Below, piece after piece: positions 17,060 through 25,840 of a stretch of 64,000 nt of DNA. The notes beneath the pieces are model-generated. The model was not told the DNA's origin and made no database searches. It saw only the letters and a list, made by a program, of their open reading frames with translations. Each line of letters opens with the position of its first letter. The stretch's first letter is position 1. The DNA lies in contig CANLEH010000001.1 in NCBI GenBank assembly GCA_947489665.1, positions 1,646,501 to 1,710,500 of the forward strand, read 5' to 3'. The stretch comes from an uncultured Roseicyclus sp. GTDB lineage: Bacteria > Pseudomonadota > Alphaproteobacteria > Rhodobacterales > Rhodobacteraceae. The translations under genes were made by a program, and so were the position numbers.

Positions 17060-18139
17060 TCACTCCCCGGGCGGCAAAAGGGATATCTCACTATCGGCCT
17101 CAAGCTCACGAATGGCCGCGATGACCTCGGCCATTGCCGCTTCACCCTCTTCGGGCTTTGGGGCGCTTCGCGCCTCGGCATCGTCGCGCATCTGTTCCGC
17201 CAAACGTTTCGACATGTTTTCCAGCAGGAATTCCACCGTCAGCGGGGCCGCGGATTTGCCAGCGGCCAACGCCGTTACGGCAGTCTCACCGTCCACCTTG
17301 CGCATGATAAGCGGCACATCGGCCGGTTCCACCCGTGTCGGGATGTGCGGGAAGGCAAAGATGGATTTGCGCACCTCGGCTGCAAAGGGCTCATCACGCG
17401 CTTGTAACCCCTCAAGCATCCGGTCGCGCGCCTCCTGCGGAGTCGCATTCAGGATCGCGCCTACCCGTTCTGCCGCCGCTTTCTCGAACGCATTGATGGG
17501 CGCAGAGTCCAGAACACCCGCCAAATGCACACCGATCCGGTCCACAAGGTCAGGCGTAATGGTTTCGGTCAGGGCCATGGAATGCGCCAGAATATCAGAC
17601 CGATCCGCGGGCAGTTCCCCAAGCAATTCGGCCGCCTTGGCGACACCGAGTTTGGAAAGAAGGACTGAGCACACTTCGGCGCTTTCGCTGGCAAGAAGCG
17701 GGCGCAGGCGTTCAACCGGTTGACGGGAAATTCGGCCCCACGGATCGCTGGTATCGCTACGCTCGGCTGCTGCGCGTAGCTTTCCCAAAGCACCGGGCGC
17801 CAGATACGGCTCGAGCAATTCAACCGTTTCCGATAGATCGCGCGGGAAGCTGAGGGCCAGATTGTCGATCTGCCCGGTAAATTCCTGCACAACCTTGGCA
17901 AGCGTTGCCTTGTCGATATTCCCCAGGGCCGCGATCGTGTGCGCCAAAGTGTTTTGATCTTCGGCAGGCAGCTTGCTGACGCCAAGCGACACGCCATGGC
18001 CCAAAAGTAGCCGGACAATGACGGCGGCTTTTTGCTTTTTGCTTAGTTGACGCGGAGTGACGTCGACCATGCGAAAGTCGCTGTCGATTTCACCTTCCAA
18101 GACAATCGAGGAATGGTCCGTGGCAAAGGTATCTTGCAT
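17060..18139 (-). CDS. fliG: Flagellar motor switch protein FliG
   Basis: A 359-residue FliG. The N-terminal KQKAAVIVRLLLGHGVS and the middle domain lead to a C-terminal torque domain with the motor-interacting helix NMSKRLAEQMRDDAEAR, in which the charged residues (KR, RDD, R) match those needed for rotor-stator contact in enteric FliG. It forms the cytoplasmic ring beneath the MS ring and sets rotation direction. The gene is alone: the neighbours are repair genes and a small secreted protein, with no other flagellar genes in the window. It ends in a divergent acidic tail (LEADSEISLLPPGE). Confidence 0.86.
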   Translation of the reverse strand: MQDTFATDHSSIVLEGEIDSDFRMVDVTPRQLSKKQKAAVIVRLLLGHGVSLGVSKLPAEDQNTLAHTIAALGNIDKATLAKVVQEFTGQIDNLALSFPRDLSETVELLEPYLAPGALGKLRAAAERSDTSDPWGRISRQPVERLRPLLASESAEVCSVLLSKLGVAKAAELLGELPADRSDILAHSMALTETITPDLVDRIGVHLAGVLDSAPINAFEKAAAERVGAILNATPQEARDRMLEGLQARDEPFAAEVRKSIFAFPHIPTRVEPADVPLIMRKVDGETAVTALAAGKSAAPLTVEFLLENMSKRLAEQMRDDAEARSAPKPEEGEAAMAEVIAAIRELEADSEISLLPPGE

Positions 18140-18231
18140 ATCAGGCGCCCCGTTTCGAAACCCGGGGTCGTGCGTAGCACCTTCGCGTTAAAAGAACGTA
18201 AGAGATGGCGGAAAAGCAGACTAAACTTTTA

Positions 18232-18268
18232 AGAAAAAGGACCGGGGCAATCGGGTTGCCACCGGTCC
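18232..18268 (-). terminator. Rho-independent terminator for the small secreted gene
   Basis: GGACCGG (18239-18245) pairs with CCGGTCC (18262-18268), extended by an inner GCAA/TTGC stem. On the minus strand the stem is followed by TTTTTC. It lies just after the 55-residue gene and upstream of fliG. Confidence 0.78.
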
Positions 18269-18292
18269 ACAAAATCGATGTTGGCGTCGCTG

Positions 18293-18460
18293 TTAGCTTG
18301 ACGCGACTGCGACGCAGGCCATGGCGGTTGCGTCCCACATTGTACCGTCTGCGCAGCTGATGGCGGCCTCTTGAGTGCCATAGTCCCAATTGCATTGGGC
18401 TTGTGCCATAACCGGCACGAGCATCAGCACCGATGCGGTCAGAATGGTCTTGAGTGTCAT
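18293..18460 (-). CDS. Small secreted cysteine protein, 55 aa
   Basis: A 55-residue protein with a 22-residue signal peptide (TILTASVLMLVPVMAQA before QCNW) and a 33-residue mature part with three cysteines (CNW, SCADG, ACV). The start at 18460 gives the signal peptide. The pattern C-x(n)-C-x-DG-x-W-x(n)-C resembles the end of a chitin-binding peritrophin-like fold, but that is only a resemblance. It is followed by a good terminator. Function unknown. Confidence 0.7.
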   Translation of the reverse strand: MTLKTILTASVLMLVPVMAQAQCNWDYGTQEAAISCADGTMWDATAMACVAVASS

Positions 18461-18524
18461 TTCGCGCGCTCCCGTTTCAAATCGTTGCATCTGAAAAGTA
18501 GCACGGCTTGACGCCGGGTCAAAA

Positions 18525-19832
18525 TCACGCTTCTCCGAAGACCCGCTTGAAGATCGTGTCCACATGTTTGGTATGGTAGCCCATATCAAATTTTTCGCGG
18601 ATCGCATCTTCACCCAAAGCGGCAACAACCTCGGCGTCAGCCAGAAGAAGCTCTTGGAAATCAAGGCGTTCCTCCCAGACTTTCAGCGCGTTGCGTTGCA
18701 CCATGGCATAGGCGTCTTCGCGGCTGACGCCCGCTTGCGTCAGTGCCAGAAGCACACGCTGCGACATGACCAGCCCGGGAAACTTGTTCATGTTCTCAAG
18801 CATGTTTTCGGGGAAGATCAGCATCTTTTCGACCACACCGGCCAGCCGGTTCAGGGCAAAGTTGAGGGTGATCGTCGCATCTGGCCCGATCATGCGTTCG
18901 ACCGAGGAATGCGAGATATCGCGCTCATGCCACAGCGCCACATTTTCCATCGCAGGGACAACCGCCATGCGCACCAGGCGGGCAAGGCCGGTCAGGTTCT
19001 CGGTCAGCACCGGGTTCTTCTTGTGTGGCATGGCGGAGGAGCCTTTTTGCCCCATCGAGAAGAACTCCGCCCCCTCCAGCACCTCCGTGCGCTGCATATG
19101 GCGGATTTCGACGGCGATGTTCTCGATCGAGCTGGCAATCACACCAAGCGTCGCAAAGAAGGCCGCGTGGCGATCGCGCGGGATCACCTGCGTGGAGATC
19201 GGCTCAGGCTCTAGCCCCAATTGCGCGCAGACATGTTCTTCGACTCGCGGGTCGATGTTTGCGAACGTGCCGACTGCACCGGAAATGGCGCCCGTGGCAA
19301 TCTCGGCGCGCGCGGCCTGCATCCGGGTCTTGTTGCGGTCCATCTCGGCATAGAAGCGTGCAAAGGTCAGGCCCATGGTGGTCGGCTCGGCGTGGATGCC
19401 GTGGGACCGGCCGACGCGCAGCGTATCCTTGTGCTCGTAAGCGCGGGTTTTCAGCGCGGCCAGAACACGGTCCAAATCGGCCAGCAGGATGTCCGCCGCG
19501 CGCACCAGTTGCACGTTCAGACACGTATCCAGCACGTCCGATGAGGTCATTCCCTGATGTACAAAGCGCGCCTCTTCACTGCCCACATGTTCGGCCAGAT
19601 GGGTCAGGAAGGCGATCACGTCATGCTTGGTGACAGCCTCGATCTCATCAATCCTTGCGACGTCGAATTCGACATCGTTGGCTTTCCACACGGCCTCCGC
19701 ATTTTCGCGCGGGATCACGCCCAGATCGGCCATAGCGTCGCAGGCGTGCGCCTCAATCTCGTACCAGATGCGGAACTTTGTGGCAGGCTCCCAGATGGCG
19801 ACCATCTCGGGGCGGGAATAGCGGGGGATCAT
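18525..19832 (-). CDS. purB: Adenylosuccinate lyase
   Basis: A 435-residue adenylosuccinate lyase, normal length for the short bacterial form. It catalyses two steps of purine synthesis: SAICAR to AICAR and adenylosuccinate to AMP, releasing fumarate. The fumarase/aspartase signature GSSAMPHKKNP carries the catalytic loop serine, and the opening MIPRYSRPEMVAIWEP is the standard N-terminus. AAAGGC precedes the ATG at 19832. It is monocistronic and cytoplasmic. Confidence 0.97.
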   Translation of the reverse strand: MIPRYSRPEMVAIWEPATKFRIWYEIEAHACDAMADLGVIPRENAEAVWKANDVEFDVARIDEIEAVTKHDVIAFLTHLAEHVGSEEARFVHQGMTSSDVLDTCLNVQLVRAADILLADLDRVLAALKTRAYEHKDTLRVGRSHGIHAEPTTMGLTFARFYAEMDRNKTRMQAARAEIATGAISGAVGTFANIDPRVEEHVCAQLGLEPEPISTQVIPRDRHAAFFATLGVIASSIENIAVEIRHMQRTEVLEGAEFFSMGQKGSSAMPHKKNPVLTENLTGLARLVRMAVVPAMENVALWHERDISHSSVERMIGPDATITLNFALNRLAGVVEKMLIFPENMLENMNKFPGLVMSQRVLLALTQAGVSREDAYAMVQRNALKVWEERLDFQELLLADAEVVAALGEDAIREKFDMGYHTKHVDTIFKRVFGEA

Positions 19833-19896
19833 GGGCTTGCCTTTCGCTGCGGCTTGTCGCTGTCTGATAGGCGGATCAACCGGAGGGAACAAGCCG

Positions 19897-20244
19897 ATGC
19901 GGGCAATTGGGCGAGCCGTCACGCTGTCGCTGATCGTCGCGGGCGCGGCACAGGCGCAAGATTGGATTGTGATGAATGGCGCTGAGATCACAGAGGTCCT
20001 GACGGACCGCTCCGTCACCTACGATAACGGCGCTACTCAACGTTTCTTCGCGTCGGGCCGGACGCTTTACACCCATGGGGAGCCGTCCTGGGGCTCCTGG
20101 CGCGTCGAAGGCAATGAATACTGTTCGCTCTGGCCGCCGTCACCTGACTGGGATTGCTATGCGGTGCAAAGCGCCAACCCGGACGGGATCGTGTTCCTTG
20201 ATGATTTCGGTAACCGTTTTGAGGGCCGGATTCATCCGCAATGA
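19897..20244 (+). CDS. Small exported protein, 115 aa
   Basis: A 115-residue protein with a signal peptide (1-21, ending AAQA before QDW). The mature part is beta-rich with a WRVEGNEYCSLWPPSPDWDCY stretch, two cysteines likely to pair, resembling small periplasmic DUF995-type proteins. CGGAGGGAA before the ATG at 19897 decides the start. Its stop overlaps the next start (ATGA), so it is cotranscribed with the DUF6314 gene. Function unknown. Confidence 0.75.
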   Translation: MRAIGRAVTLSLIVAGAAQAQDWIVMNGAEITEVLTDRSVTYDNGATQRFFASGRTLYTHGEPSWGSWRVEGNEYCSLWPPSPDWDCYAVQSANPDGIVFLDDFGNRFEGRIHPQ

Positions 20245-20648
20245 TTGCACTGACTGATCTTGAAGGGCGCTGGCAGCTTTCGCGCGTGATCGAGGATACC
20301 TATTCGGGCCTGACCGGGCATTTGGAGGGGCAGGCCATCTGGTCCGCCGATGACGACGGGCTGGTGCAGGACGAATCCGGGTTGCTGCACTACGGCGATG
20401 GGCCACCGATGCACGCCACACGCCGCTACCTTTGGCGTGCTGACGGGTCTGATATCGCCGTCTTTTTCGACGATGGTCGACCCTTTCACACCTTGCCTGA
20501 TGCGGGGCGGGAGGCCGTGCACCATTGTGACCCGGATCTCTACCGCGTGACCTACAAGTTCGATTTGCCGGACGGTTTCACGCAAACATGGCGCGTAACC
20601 GGACCCCGTAAGGACGCGGTGCTGACCAGCCGGTTCACCCGGCTTTGA
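20241..20648 (+). CDS. DUF6314 family protein
   Basis: A 135-residue protein with the DUF6314 layout: LEGRWQLSRVIED at the start, a central RRYLWRADGSDIAVFF strand pair and a CDPDLYRVTY motif near the end. It looks like a lipocalin-like beta-barrel. The His-Cys-Asp-x-Asp-x-Tyr stretch is the most conserved part of the family. It overlaps the preceding gene by four bases. Function unknown; probably cytoplasmic. Confidence 0.82.
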   Translation: MIALTDLEGRWQLSRVIEDTYSGLTGHLEGQAIWSADDDGLVQDESGLLHYGDGPPMHATRRYLWRADGSDIAVFFDDGRPFHTLPDAGREAVHHCDPDLYRVTYKFDLPDGFTQTWRVTGPRKDAVLTSRFTRL

Positions 20649-20713
20649 GGGAATCCTTGCCTTGGCCGGTCCAAGCCGTGAAGCTTGCTCCATTGAGCTT
20701 AAGGAGTATTCCG

Positions 20714-22102
20714 ATGTCCTTTTTTCGTGCCTTGCCCGTCGCGATCTGCCTTGCCGCGCCAGCCGCCGCGCAAGAAGCCTTTATCTGGCACTACGACGCG
20801 CTTTATCCCATTGATCCGACCGCCACCGAATTGAACCTTGTGGCAACGCAGGATGGATTTGGCCCCGACACGCCGGACGGGCGCTTGCCCGGCGGGCTGA
20901 TCTGGGCCCGGTGCTTTCCCTATATCGACGGCGGGAACGTGAGCCTGCGGTTTGAGGCGTTCCCGGTCTCGGCTTTGGCGGAAGATGCCTACGCGTTCCA
21001 ATTGAACGACGGCGCGGGCACCGTGCTGACCCTGCACGGGCCGCTCATTTCGCGCGGATTAAATGAGCCTACAGGCGGGCTTGAGGTGGTCGTCGACCAT
21101 GACGGGCCCGAGATGGCGATGCTCTCCTCCACGCCCATTCTGACGTACGGGATCGTGGGCTTCACGGATTTTCAATACGCGTTCGATCTGTCGGGAAATC
21201 AGTCCTATGTTGCTGATTTTGCGCAGGATTGCGGTGATCTCACGGAGGTGCTGAACACTCCTCCGCCAGCTCCGGAAGCGCCGGTGGCGCAATCCCTCAC
21301 GCCGGAGCTTGGCGCGGACATATCCGGCCATGTCTGGACCCGGTTCACACAACTCGACCCCGACGACCCGTTCGGCATTTTTGTGAGCATGAGTTACGCC
21401 GTGCCGGACTCTGATGATGTGGTCATCCTCGGCGAGTGTGCAGTCGATGCAGCAGATCCATTTGTTTACCTTCAGGTGACGGCGGATGTTTCCGGGCTGC
21501 AGAATGGCGACCCGGCACAGCTTCGCGTCAGCATCCCCGACGGACGCAGCACAATCCTGGACGGGAACGTCATTGGCGTCGGTGCGGAGTTCGGCGTCGC
21601 CGGCATTGAAGTCACCGCCGAAGTATCGGACCCCGCTTGGCTAGTGATCGCAGGCGACAGGACCGTGCGCTTTGACCGGCCAGAGACGGGCATCGGCCTG
21701 ACGATCACTGGGAACGGCCCCAACACCATCGGTCCATTTCTTGCCGATTGCGCAGAGGTCGGACAGCTGGATGCAGCAAGGCCCGCCGCCCCGAGCGCGC
21801 CGATTGATCCGCAGCCGGGATACCTGGCCTGCGACAATTTCGGGCGCGTCTCGTCGCGCGATACTGGCGCGGCGCAAGTGGTGAATTTTATAAATTCATC
21901 CGACGGCATTCGCATCTTGAACTGGGTCGAGCCCAGTGGCGCGGTCACCGGTGTCACCGCCCTCAACCCCGGTCAGGCAGCAGCCTATACCACCGATCCC
22001 GGCCACATCTGGATGACCATGGATGAAGGGGGAACCTGTATGGAGATGATGCAAATCCCTGCCGGTGTGACGGATTACCGAATGACCGTCCTGGGGCAGT
22101 GA
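20714..22102 (+). CDS. Exported hypothetical protein, 462 aa
   Basis: A 462-residue protein with a signal peptide (1-19, ending AAA before QEA) and a beta-rich mature part. Proline-rich linkers (NTPPPAPEAP and ARPAAPSAPIDPQP) split it into about three segments, and the last segment has cysteine pairs. TAAGGAG lies eight bases before the ATG. I do not recognise a family. The domain-linker pattern suggests a periplasmic or surface binding protein. Confidence 0.75.
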   Translation: MSFFRALPVAICLAAPAAAQEAFIWHYDALYPIDPTATELNLVATQDGFGPDTPDGRLPGGLIWARCFPYIDGGNVSLRFEAFPVSALAEDAYAFQLNDGAGTVLTLHGPLISRGLNEPTGGLEVVVDHDGPEMAMLSSTPILTYGIVGFTDFQYAFDLSGNQSYVADFAQDCGDLTEVLNTPPPAPEAPVAQSLTPELGADISGHVWTRFTQLDPDDPFGIFVSMSYAVPDSDDVVILGECAVDAADPFVYLQVTADVSGLQNGDPAQLRVSIPDGRSTILDGNVIGVGAEFGVAGIEVTAEVSDPAWLVIAGDRTVRFDRPETGIGLTITGNGPNTIGPFLADCAEVGQLDAARPAAPSAPIDPQPGYLACDNFGRVSSRDTGAAQVVNFINSSDGIRILNWVEPSGAVTGVTALNPGQAAAYTTDPGHIWMTMDEGGTCMEMMQIPAGVTDYRMTVLGQ

Positions 22103-22104
22103 AC

Positions 22105-22122
22105 GGTCCTTGATAAGGGACC
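22105..22122. terminator. Hairpin between convergent genes
   Basis: GGTCCTT (22105-22111) pairs with AGGGACC (22116-22122) around a GATA loop. It sits in the 38-base gap between two convergent stops; no long T-run follows, so it is a weak terminator at best. Confidence 0.45.
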
Positions 22123-22140
22123 TTAAGGGCTGCGGTTGGC

Positions 22141-22566
22141 CTAGTCGCCAGCCTCAGCCTCTGCCTTTGAGGCGGCGATCAGACGGTCGGCTTTTTTGCG
22201 CACTAGGACGCTGCGCAAGTCATGCATAGCCAACAACAATCGGTCCGTGACATCTTCCAGATCATCATCGCTCGCGCGGCTCTGTGCCCATTGCGTCGTC
22301 AGGTTCAGGTAGTCGACCGCACGGTGGATGTCGTCAATATCACGCTCATGCAGAACGGCCCGACGCTCTTCCATCCACTCCGCGATAACGCTGTTTTCCT
22401 CGTCGCTCAGAACATGGTCGCCATGGGGTTTGACATTGCCGTTGCGGATGTTCACGACCGCGATTTCGTCCATCTCGATCCGGCGCTGTCGGTTCTCGGT
22501 CGATACCCGAAAAACCGCCGCGCCGTTCTCACGGATGCGGAAGTAATAGTCGGGAAGTTCCGTCAT
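22141..22566 (-). CDS. Conserved hypothetical protein, 141 aa
   Basis: A 141-residue soluble protein. The first half (YYFRIRENGAAVFRV, RRIEMDEIAVVNIRNG) looks like a small beta sheet, and the second half is a helical bundle with many charged residues. The ATG at 22566 was chosen over a longer frame. No catalytic motif or known family is recognised. It is convergent with the exported gene before it and 77 bases from the methyltransferase gene. Confidence 0.65.
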   Translation of the reverse strand: MTELPDYYFRIRENGAAVFRVSTENRQRRIEMDEIAVVNIRNGNVKPHGDHVLSDEENSVIAEWMEERRAVLHERDIDDIHRAVDYLNLTTQWAQSRASDDDLEDVTDRLLLAMHDLRSVLVRKKADRLIAASKAEAEAGD

Positions 22567-22643
22567 AAGGTGGACCTGCTGCGCACTTTTGTTCTTGGAC
22601 AGGGACCATCCTGCCAAAGTGCGCAGCCGTCAACCCGTGCAGC

Positions 22644-23282
22644 TCAGGGTTTGCGGGCCACAACAAAATGCGATGGCATCTTGCGCGGGTAATCGCCCGT
22701 TTCCACAATTTCAAACCCCGCCTCAGTGATCATGCGCTCCAAAGTGCTGACCTTGAAGAACTGCACATCAGAGGGCGCCTTCCCAAACAGGCGCAACGCA
22801 CCCACCGCGGGCCCAAGGAACCAGCGCTTCCCCGCCATGCACGGCGTTTTTGAGATGAAGCGCCCACCGGATGGAAGCTGTGCGTAGACTTGGCGGATCG
22901 CCGCTTCGGGGTCAGCCAGGAGATGCAGCAGATTGAAAGCCAGGATTGCGTCGAACGGACCATCAAGGCCGGGATCACCGATCACACCCTGAACGGGTGC
23001 CACGTTCGAGATGCCAGCATCCCAGACCTTTTCCTTTCCGATCGCGATCATCTCAGCCGAGATGTCGGATGCGGTGATATGTGCCACCTCCGACGCGAGC
23101 AAAAGTGCGGTCGATGAGGTGCCGCACCCCATCTCCAACACACGGTCAGTGGCGTGCAAGTGCAGCCGGGTGCGCGCCAGGGAGGCCTCATACGCTTCCA
23201 TATCGCTGATCTTGCTTTGCGCGTACTTTCGGGCGGCGCCGTCCCAAAAGGCGGCATCGGTTGTTTGTGTCATGGCAGTCAT
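22644..23282 (-). CDS. Class I SAM-dependent methyltransferase
   Basis: A 212-residue methyltransferase. Motif I is VLEMGCGTSSTALLLA (about 47-62), with ITASDISAEMI as motif II and FDAILAFNLLHLL as motif IV/V. It binds S-adenosylmethionine and methylates a small molecule or lipid in the cytoplasm; the C-terminal part resembles UbiE/phospholipid methyltransferases but the substrate is not clear. AGGAGG lies five bases before the ATG, fixing the start. It is divergent from a LysR regulator that may control it. Confidence 0.85.
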   Translation of the reverse strand: MTAMTQTTDAAFWDGAARKYAQSKISDMEAYEASLARTRLHLHATDRVLEMGCGTSSTALLLASEVAHITASDISAEMIAIGKEKVWDAGISNVAPVQGVIGDPGLDGPFDAILAFNLLHLLADPEAAIRQVYAQLPSGGRFISKTPCMAGKRWFLGPAVGALRLFGKAPSDVQFFKVSTLERMITEAGFEIVETGDYPRKMPSHFVVARKP

Positions 23283-23371
23283 TCCAGCCTCCTAAGCATG
23301 TGCCTTGGGTATACGGCACCGAGGTTTCAAACGAAATTGCATGAGATCTAATGTGTGTTATGCATCTGTGT

Positions 23372-24259
23372 ATGAATTGGGATGCGATCAGCTTTGATTG
23401 GAATCAGGCCCGGGCCTTCCTGGCCACGGCAGAGGAAGGCAGCCTGTCGGGTGCCGCGCGGGTCCTGCATACGACCCAGCCCACGGTCGGGCGGCAGGTC
23501 TCGGCGTTGGAGGCCGCTTTGGGCGTTGCCCTGTTTGAGCGCGTCGGCCGCGGTCTGGCACTGACACCATCCGGCGCGGAGGTGCTGGAGGAGGTGCGTG
23601 CGATGGGCGATACGGCGGCGCGCGTGTCGCTGGTGGCGGCCGGTCGCAATGACACCGTCGCGGGCAAGGTCGCGATCAGCGTGTCGGATATGATGGCGAT
23701 CCATGTCATGCCGGACATTCTGGGTGCTTTGGCCAAGGCAGAGCCGGAATTGGAAATCGAGTTGATCGTGACCAACGATATTTCGGACCTGTTGCGGCGC
23801 GAGGCCGATATTGCCGTGCGCCACATGGCGCCGACCGAGCCCGAATTGATTGGACGAGAGCTCACGGGCAGCAAGGCGCGGTTCTATGCCAGCGAAGGGT
23901 TCGTCCAACGTCACGGAAATCCCCGCACAATGGCGGACGCGCAGGACATGCCCTTCATCGGCTTTGGGCCGCCTGAAGATATGGCCCGTGAATTGGGGCT
24001 GCGCGGGATCAACCTGCCCGCCGGGTCAGGGCGGCTTTACTCCAAGACCATATTCGCCGCTTGGCAAATGGTCTGCGCCGGTTTGGGAATTGGGATCATG
24101 GCCGATGACATCGCTGCCCGAAGCTCAGGCATCGTGCCGGTCCTTGCGGAGGAGGAGGTGATGCCCGTCGATTTGTGGATCGTCACCCACCGCGAATTGC
24201 GCCATTCCCGCCGTATTCGCCTGGTTTGGGAGACCTTGCTGGAGCGGCTCGGCGGCTAG
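23372..24259 (+). CDS. LysR-family transcriptional regulator
   Basis: A 295-residue LysR regulator. The N-terminal winged helix has the family signature FLATAEEGSLSGAARVLHTTQPTVGRQVSALE, though only part is quoted here: GSLSGAARVLHTTQPTVGRQ. A LysR effector domain follows. The start at 23372 (MNWDAISFDWNQ) was preferred to ATG 23351; neither has a clear ribosome site. It diverges from the methyltransferase gene, the usual layout for a LysR target. Its TAG stop overlaps the convergent permease stop. Confidence 0.88.
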   Translation: MNWDAISFDWNQARAFLATAEEGSLSGAARVLHTTQPTVGRQVSALEAALGVALFERVGRGLALTPSGAEVLEEVRAMGDTAARVSLVAAGRNDTVAGKVAISVSDMMAIHVMPDILGALAKAEPELEIELIVTNDISDLLRREADIAVRHMAPTEPELIGRELTGSKARFYASEGFVQRHGNPRTMADAQDMPFIGFGPPEDMARELGLRGINLPAGSGRLYSKTIFAAWQMVCAGLGIGIMADDIAARSSGIVPVLAEEEVMPVDLWIVTHRELRHSRRIRLVWETLLERLGG

Positions 24260-25014
24260 TCTCGCATCGGCGCAAGGCCGCGCACGATCCAGCGTTGCGC
24301 CACGATGAAAACCACCAGCGGCGGAAGCATGGCGACCGCCGCGAGCGCCAGTGAGGGTGGGGAGCCGATCCGCAGGAGCGCCAGCCCGCTGACCACAGTG
24401 GCCCGATCCGGCAGGGAAGGGGACGCCACCAGTGGCCAAAGGTACTGGTTCCAACCCAGCACGAAAAAGAACGCCAGAAGCGCTGCAATCGCCGGCAGGC
24501 AAAGAGGCAGATAGATGTCCCGCATCGCCCGCAGCGGGCCAGCGCCATCGAGGCGGGCGGCCTCAAGAATTTCGGGCGGCATCTGTTTGATCTGCGCGCG
24601 CAAGATCAGGGTGCCGAGGCCGGTGGCCGTCACGGGCAGGATCAGGCCGGTATAGCTGTTCAGCAGCCCCAGCGCGTCGGTGACGAGGATCGTGGGCAAG
24701 AGGCGGCTTTCGATGGGCAGGAACAGCGGCAAAAGCAGCAGCGCCATAAGGCCCGATGCATAAGGGATACGAAAAAGCGACAGCGCGTAGGCGGCGAGGA
24801 ACGAGACCGTTGTTTTGACCAGCGCGACGCCCGTGGCGATGGCCAGGGACGTGCCGAGCATCTGGGCGAGCGACGGGCGATGGGGTTGGTCGGCGAGAAG
24901 GGGCGTGATGGCGTTGGTGGAAAAACCCGCGCTCAGGACAAGCGCCAGCGGTGCCAGCATCACGACGCAGCCGAGGATCAAGATCAGATGGTCAGTGAGG
25001 CGCGCGCGGGGCAT
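24256..25014 (-). CDS. Carbohydrate ABC transporter permease, UgpE/MalG type (orphan)
   Basis: A 252-residue inner-membrane permease with about six helices and the EAA loop (EAARLDGAGPLRAMRDIYLP) that contacts the ATPase. It belongs to the CUT1 family that imports sugars, glycerol-3-phosphate or sugar alcohols. It is slightly shorter than typical UgpE. No second permease, binding protein or ATPase is adjacent; the only related ATPase lies 16 kb away. A perfect 18-base palindrome is 47-64 bases upstream, so it is regulated. Whether it works in a complete transporter is unknown. Confidence 0.82.
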   Translation of the reverse strand: MPRARLTDHLILILGCVVMLAPLALVLSAGFSTNAITPLLADQPHRPSLAQMLGTSLAIATGVALVKTTVSFLAAYALSLFRIPYASGLMALLLLPLFLPIESRLLPTILVTDALGLLNSYTGLILPVTATGLGTLILRAQIKQMPPEILEAARLDGAGPLRAMRDIYLPLCLPAIAALLAFFFVLGWNQYLWPLVASPSLPDRATVVSGLALLRIGSPPSLALAAVAMLPPLVVFIVAQRWIVRGLAPMRD

Positions 25015-25060
25015 GGGATCGGCCTATAGGGAGGCGGGGCGGGGAACAAGGTTCTCAAGG

Positions 25061-25078
25061 TTGATCACGCGTGATCAA
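25061..25078. promoter_or_regulatory. Perfect 18-bp palindrome upstream of the orphan permease
   Basis: TTGATCACGCGTGATCAA equals its own reverse complement. It lies 47-64 bases before the permease start, the right place for an operator. The centre CGCG and TGATCA arms are compatible with LacI or GntR binding; no such regulator is adjacent. Confidence 0.55.
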
Positions 25079-25241
25079 GTGGGCTTCTTGAGCGGAAAAT
25101 AAGCAAAATCAATAGCTTGAGATTTCTGATATTTCTATGTTTCTAGAAATGTCCGCAACATGGTTAACGGGGCTTTTTCGTCAGGCGATTGATGTTTTTC
25201 GTCGCCATGGCGGCCCCGCGCGGATGATCCGCCGTCTTCTG

Positions 25242-25796
25242 TCAGGGGCGCTCACCCGGCCCGAGGATCCGATCCATCAGTCCCGTCAAGGCGCCGCCAG
25301 TCCCATCGTGCCCACGCGCTTGCAGATCGTCGAGGCCGAGAAACGCACCGTAAAACAGCACGGAGAGGGCGCGGGGTTGTCCGCATGCCTCCAGAAGGTC
25401 GGCGGTGTAGTCGATGCGCTTGCCGTCGATGTCAGTCACAGCCTTCGCAACATGCGCATCATGCAGCGACCAGGCGCGGATTGCGGGCTCGATCAGCAAT
25501 CCGCCGAACCGGTCAGGCGCGCCATCATTGGCGATTTCCGCGAGGGCGCGGAGTTTGCCCTCTGCCGTTGGGATATCTGCCAACTCCTCGACGATGCCGG
25601 TGAACGCCTTGTCCTGCCAAAGCGACAACATCGCGGCGTGGTAAGCGGGGACGTCCTTGAAGTGGTGGTAAAAGCTGCCTTTCGTCGTCTTCAGGCGGCG
25701 CGCCAAGGCCTCGGCCTTCAGCGCCTGAGGCCCGGTTTCGGCGAGCGCGCGGAAGCCTGTGGCGACCCAATCCTCTTTGGTGAGACGATTTGACAT
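25242..25796 (-). CDS. TetR-family repressor
   Basis: A 184-residue TetR regulator. The N-terminal helix-turn-helix (about 10-55) ends in KTTKGSFYHHFKD, the recognition-helix signature of the family, and an effector domain of variable sequence follows. AAGGG is just upstream of the ATG at 25796. It is divergent from a four-helix membrane protein with two palindromic operator-like sites between them, so it almost certainly represses both itself and that gene. Confidence 0.92.
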   Translation of the reverse strand: MSNRLTKEDWVATGFRALAETGPQALKAEALARRLKTTKGSFYHHFKDVPAYHAAMLSLWQDKAFTGIVEELADIPTAEGKLRALAEIANDGAPDRFGGLLIEPAIRAWSLHDAHVAKAVTDIDGKRIDYTADLLEACGQPRALSVLFYGAFLGLDDLQARGHDGTGGALTGLMDRILGPGERP

Positions 25797-25803
25797 GCCC
25801 TTA

Positions 25804-25821
25804 CCATACGGCTGCGTATTG
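25804..25821. promoter_or_regulatory. TetR operator copy 1
   Basis: CCATACG-GCTG-CGTATTG: an inverted repeat with one mismatch. It abuts the TetR start at 25796, so binding here would block TetR transcription or initiation. Its centre is 37 bp from the second copy. Confidence 0.75.
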
Positions 25822-25840
25822 TTTTGCGCAATGAGATGCT

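Noticed and set aside
25137-25793. Plus-strand open frame over tetR
   Set aside because: It overlaps a secure TetR gene antisense; only the first 35 codons are outside it, with no ribosome site or family.
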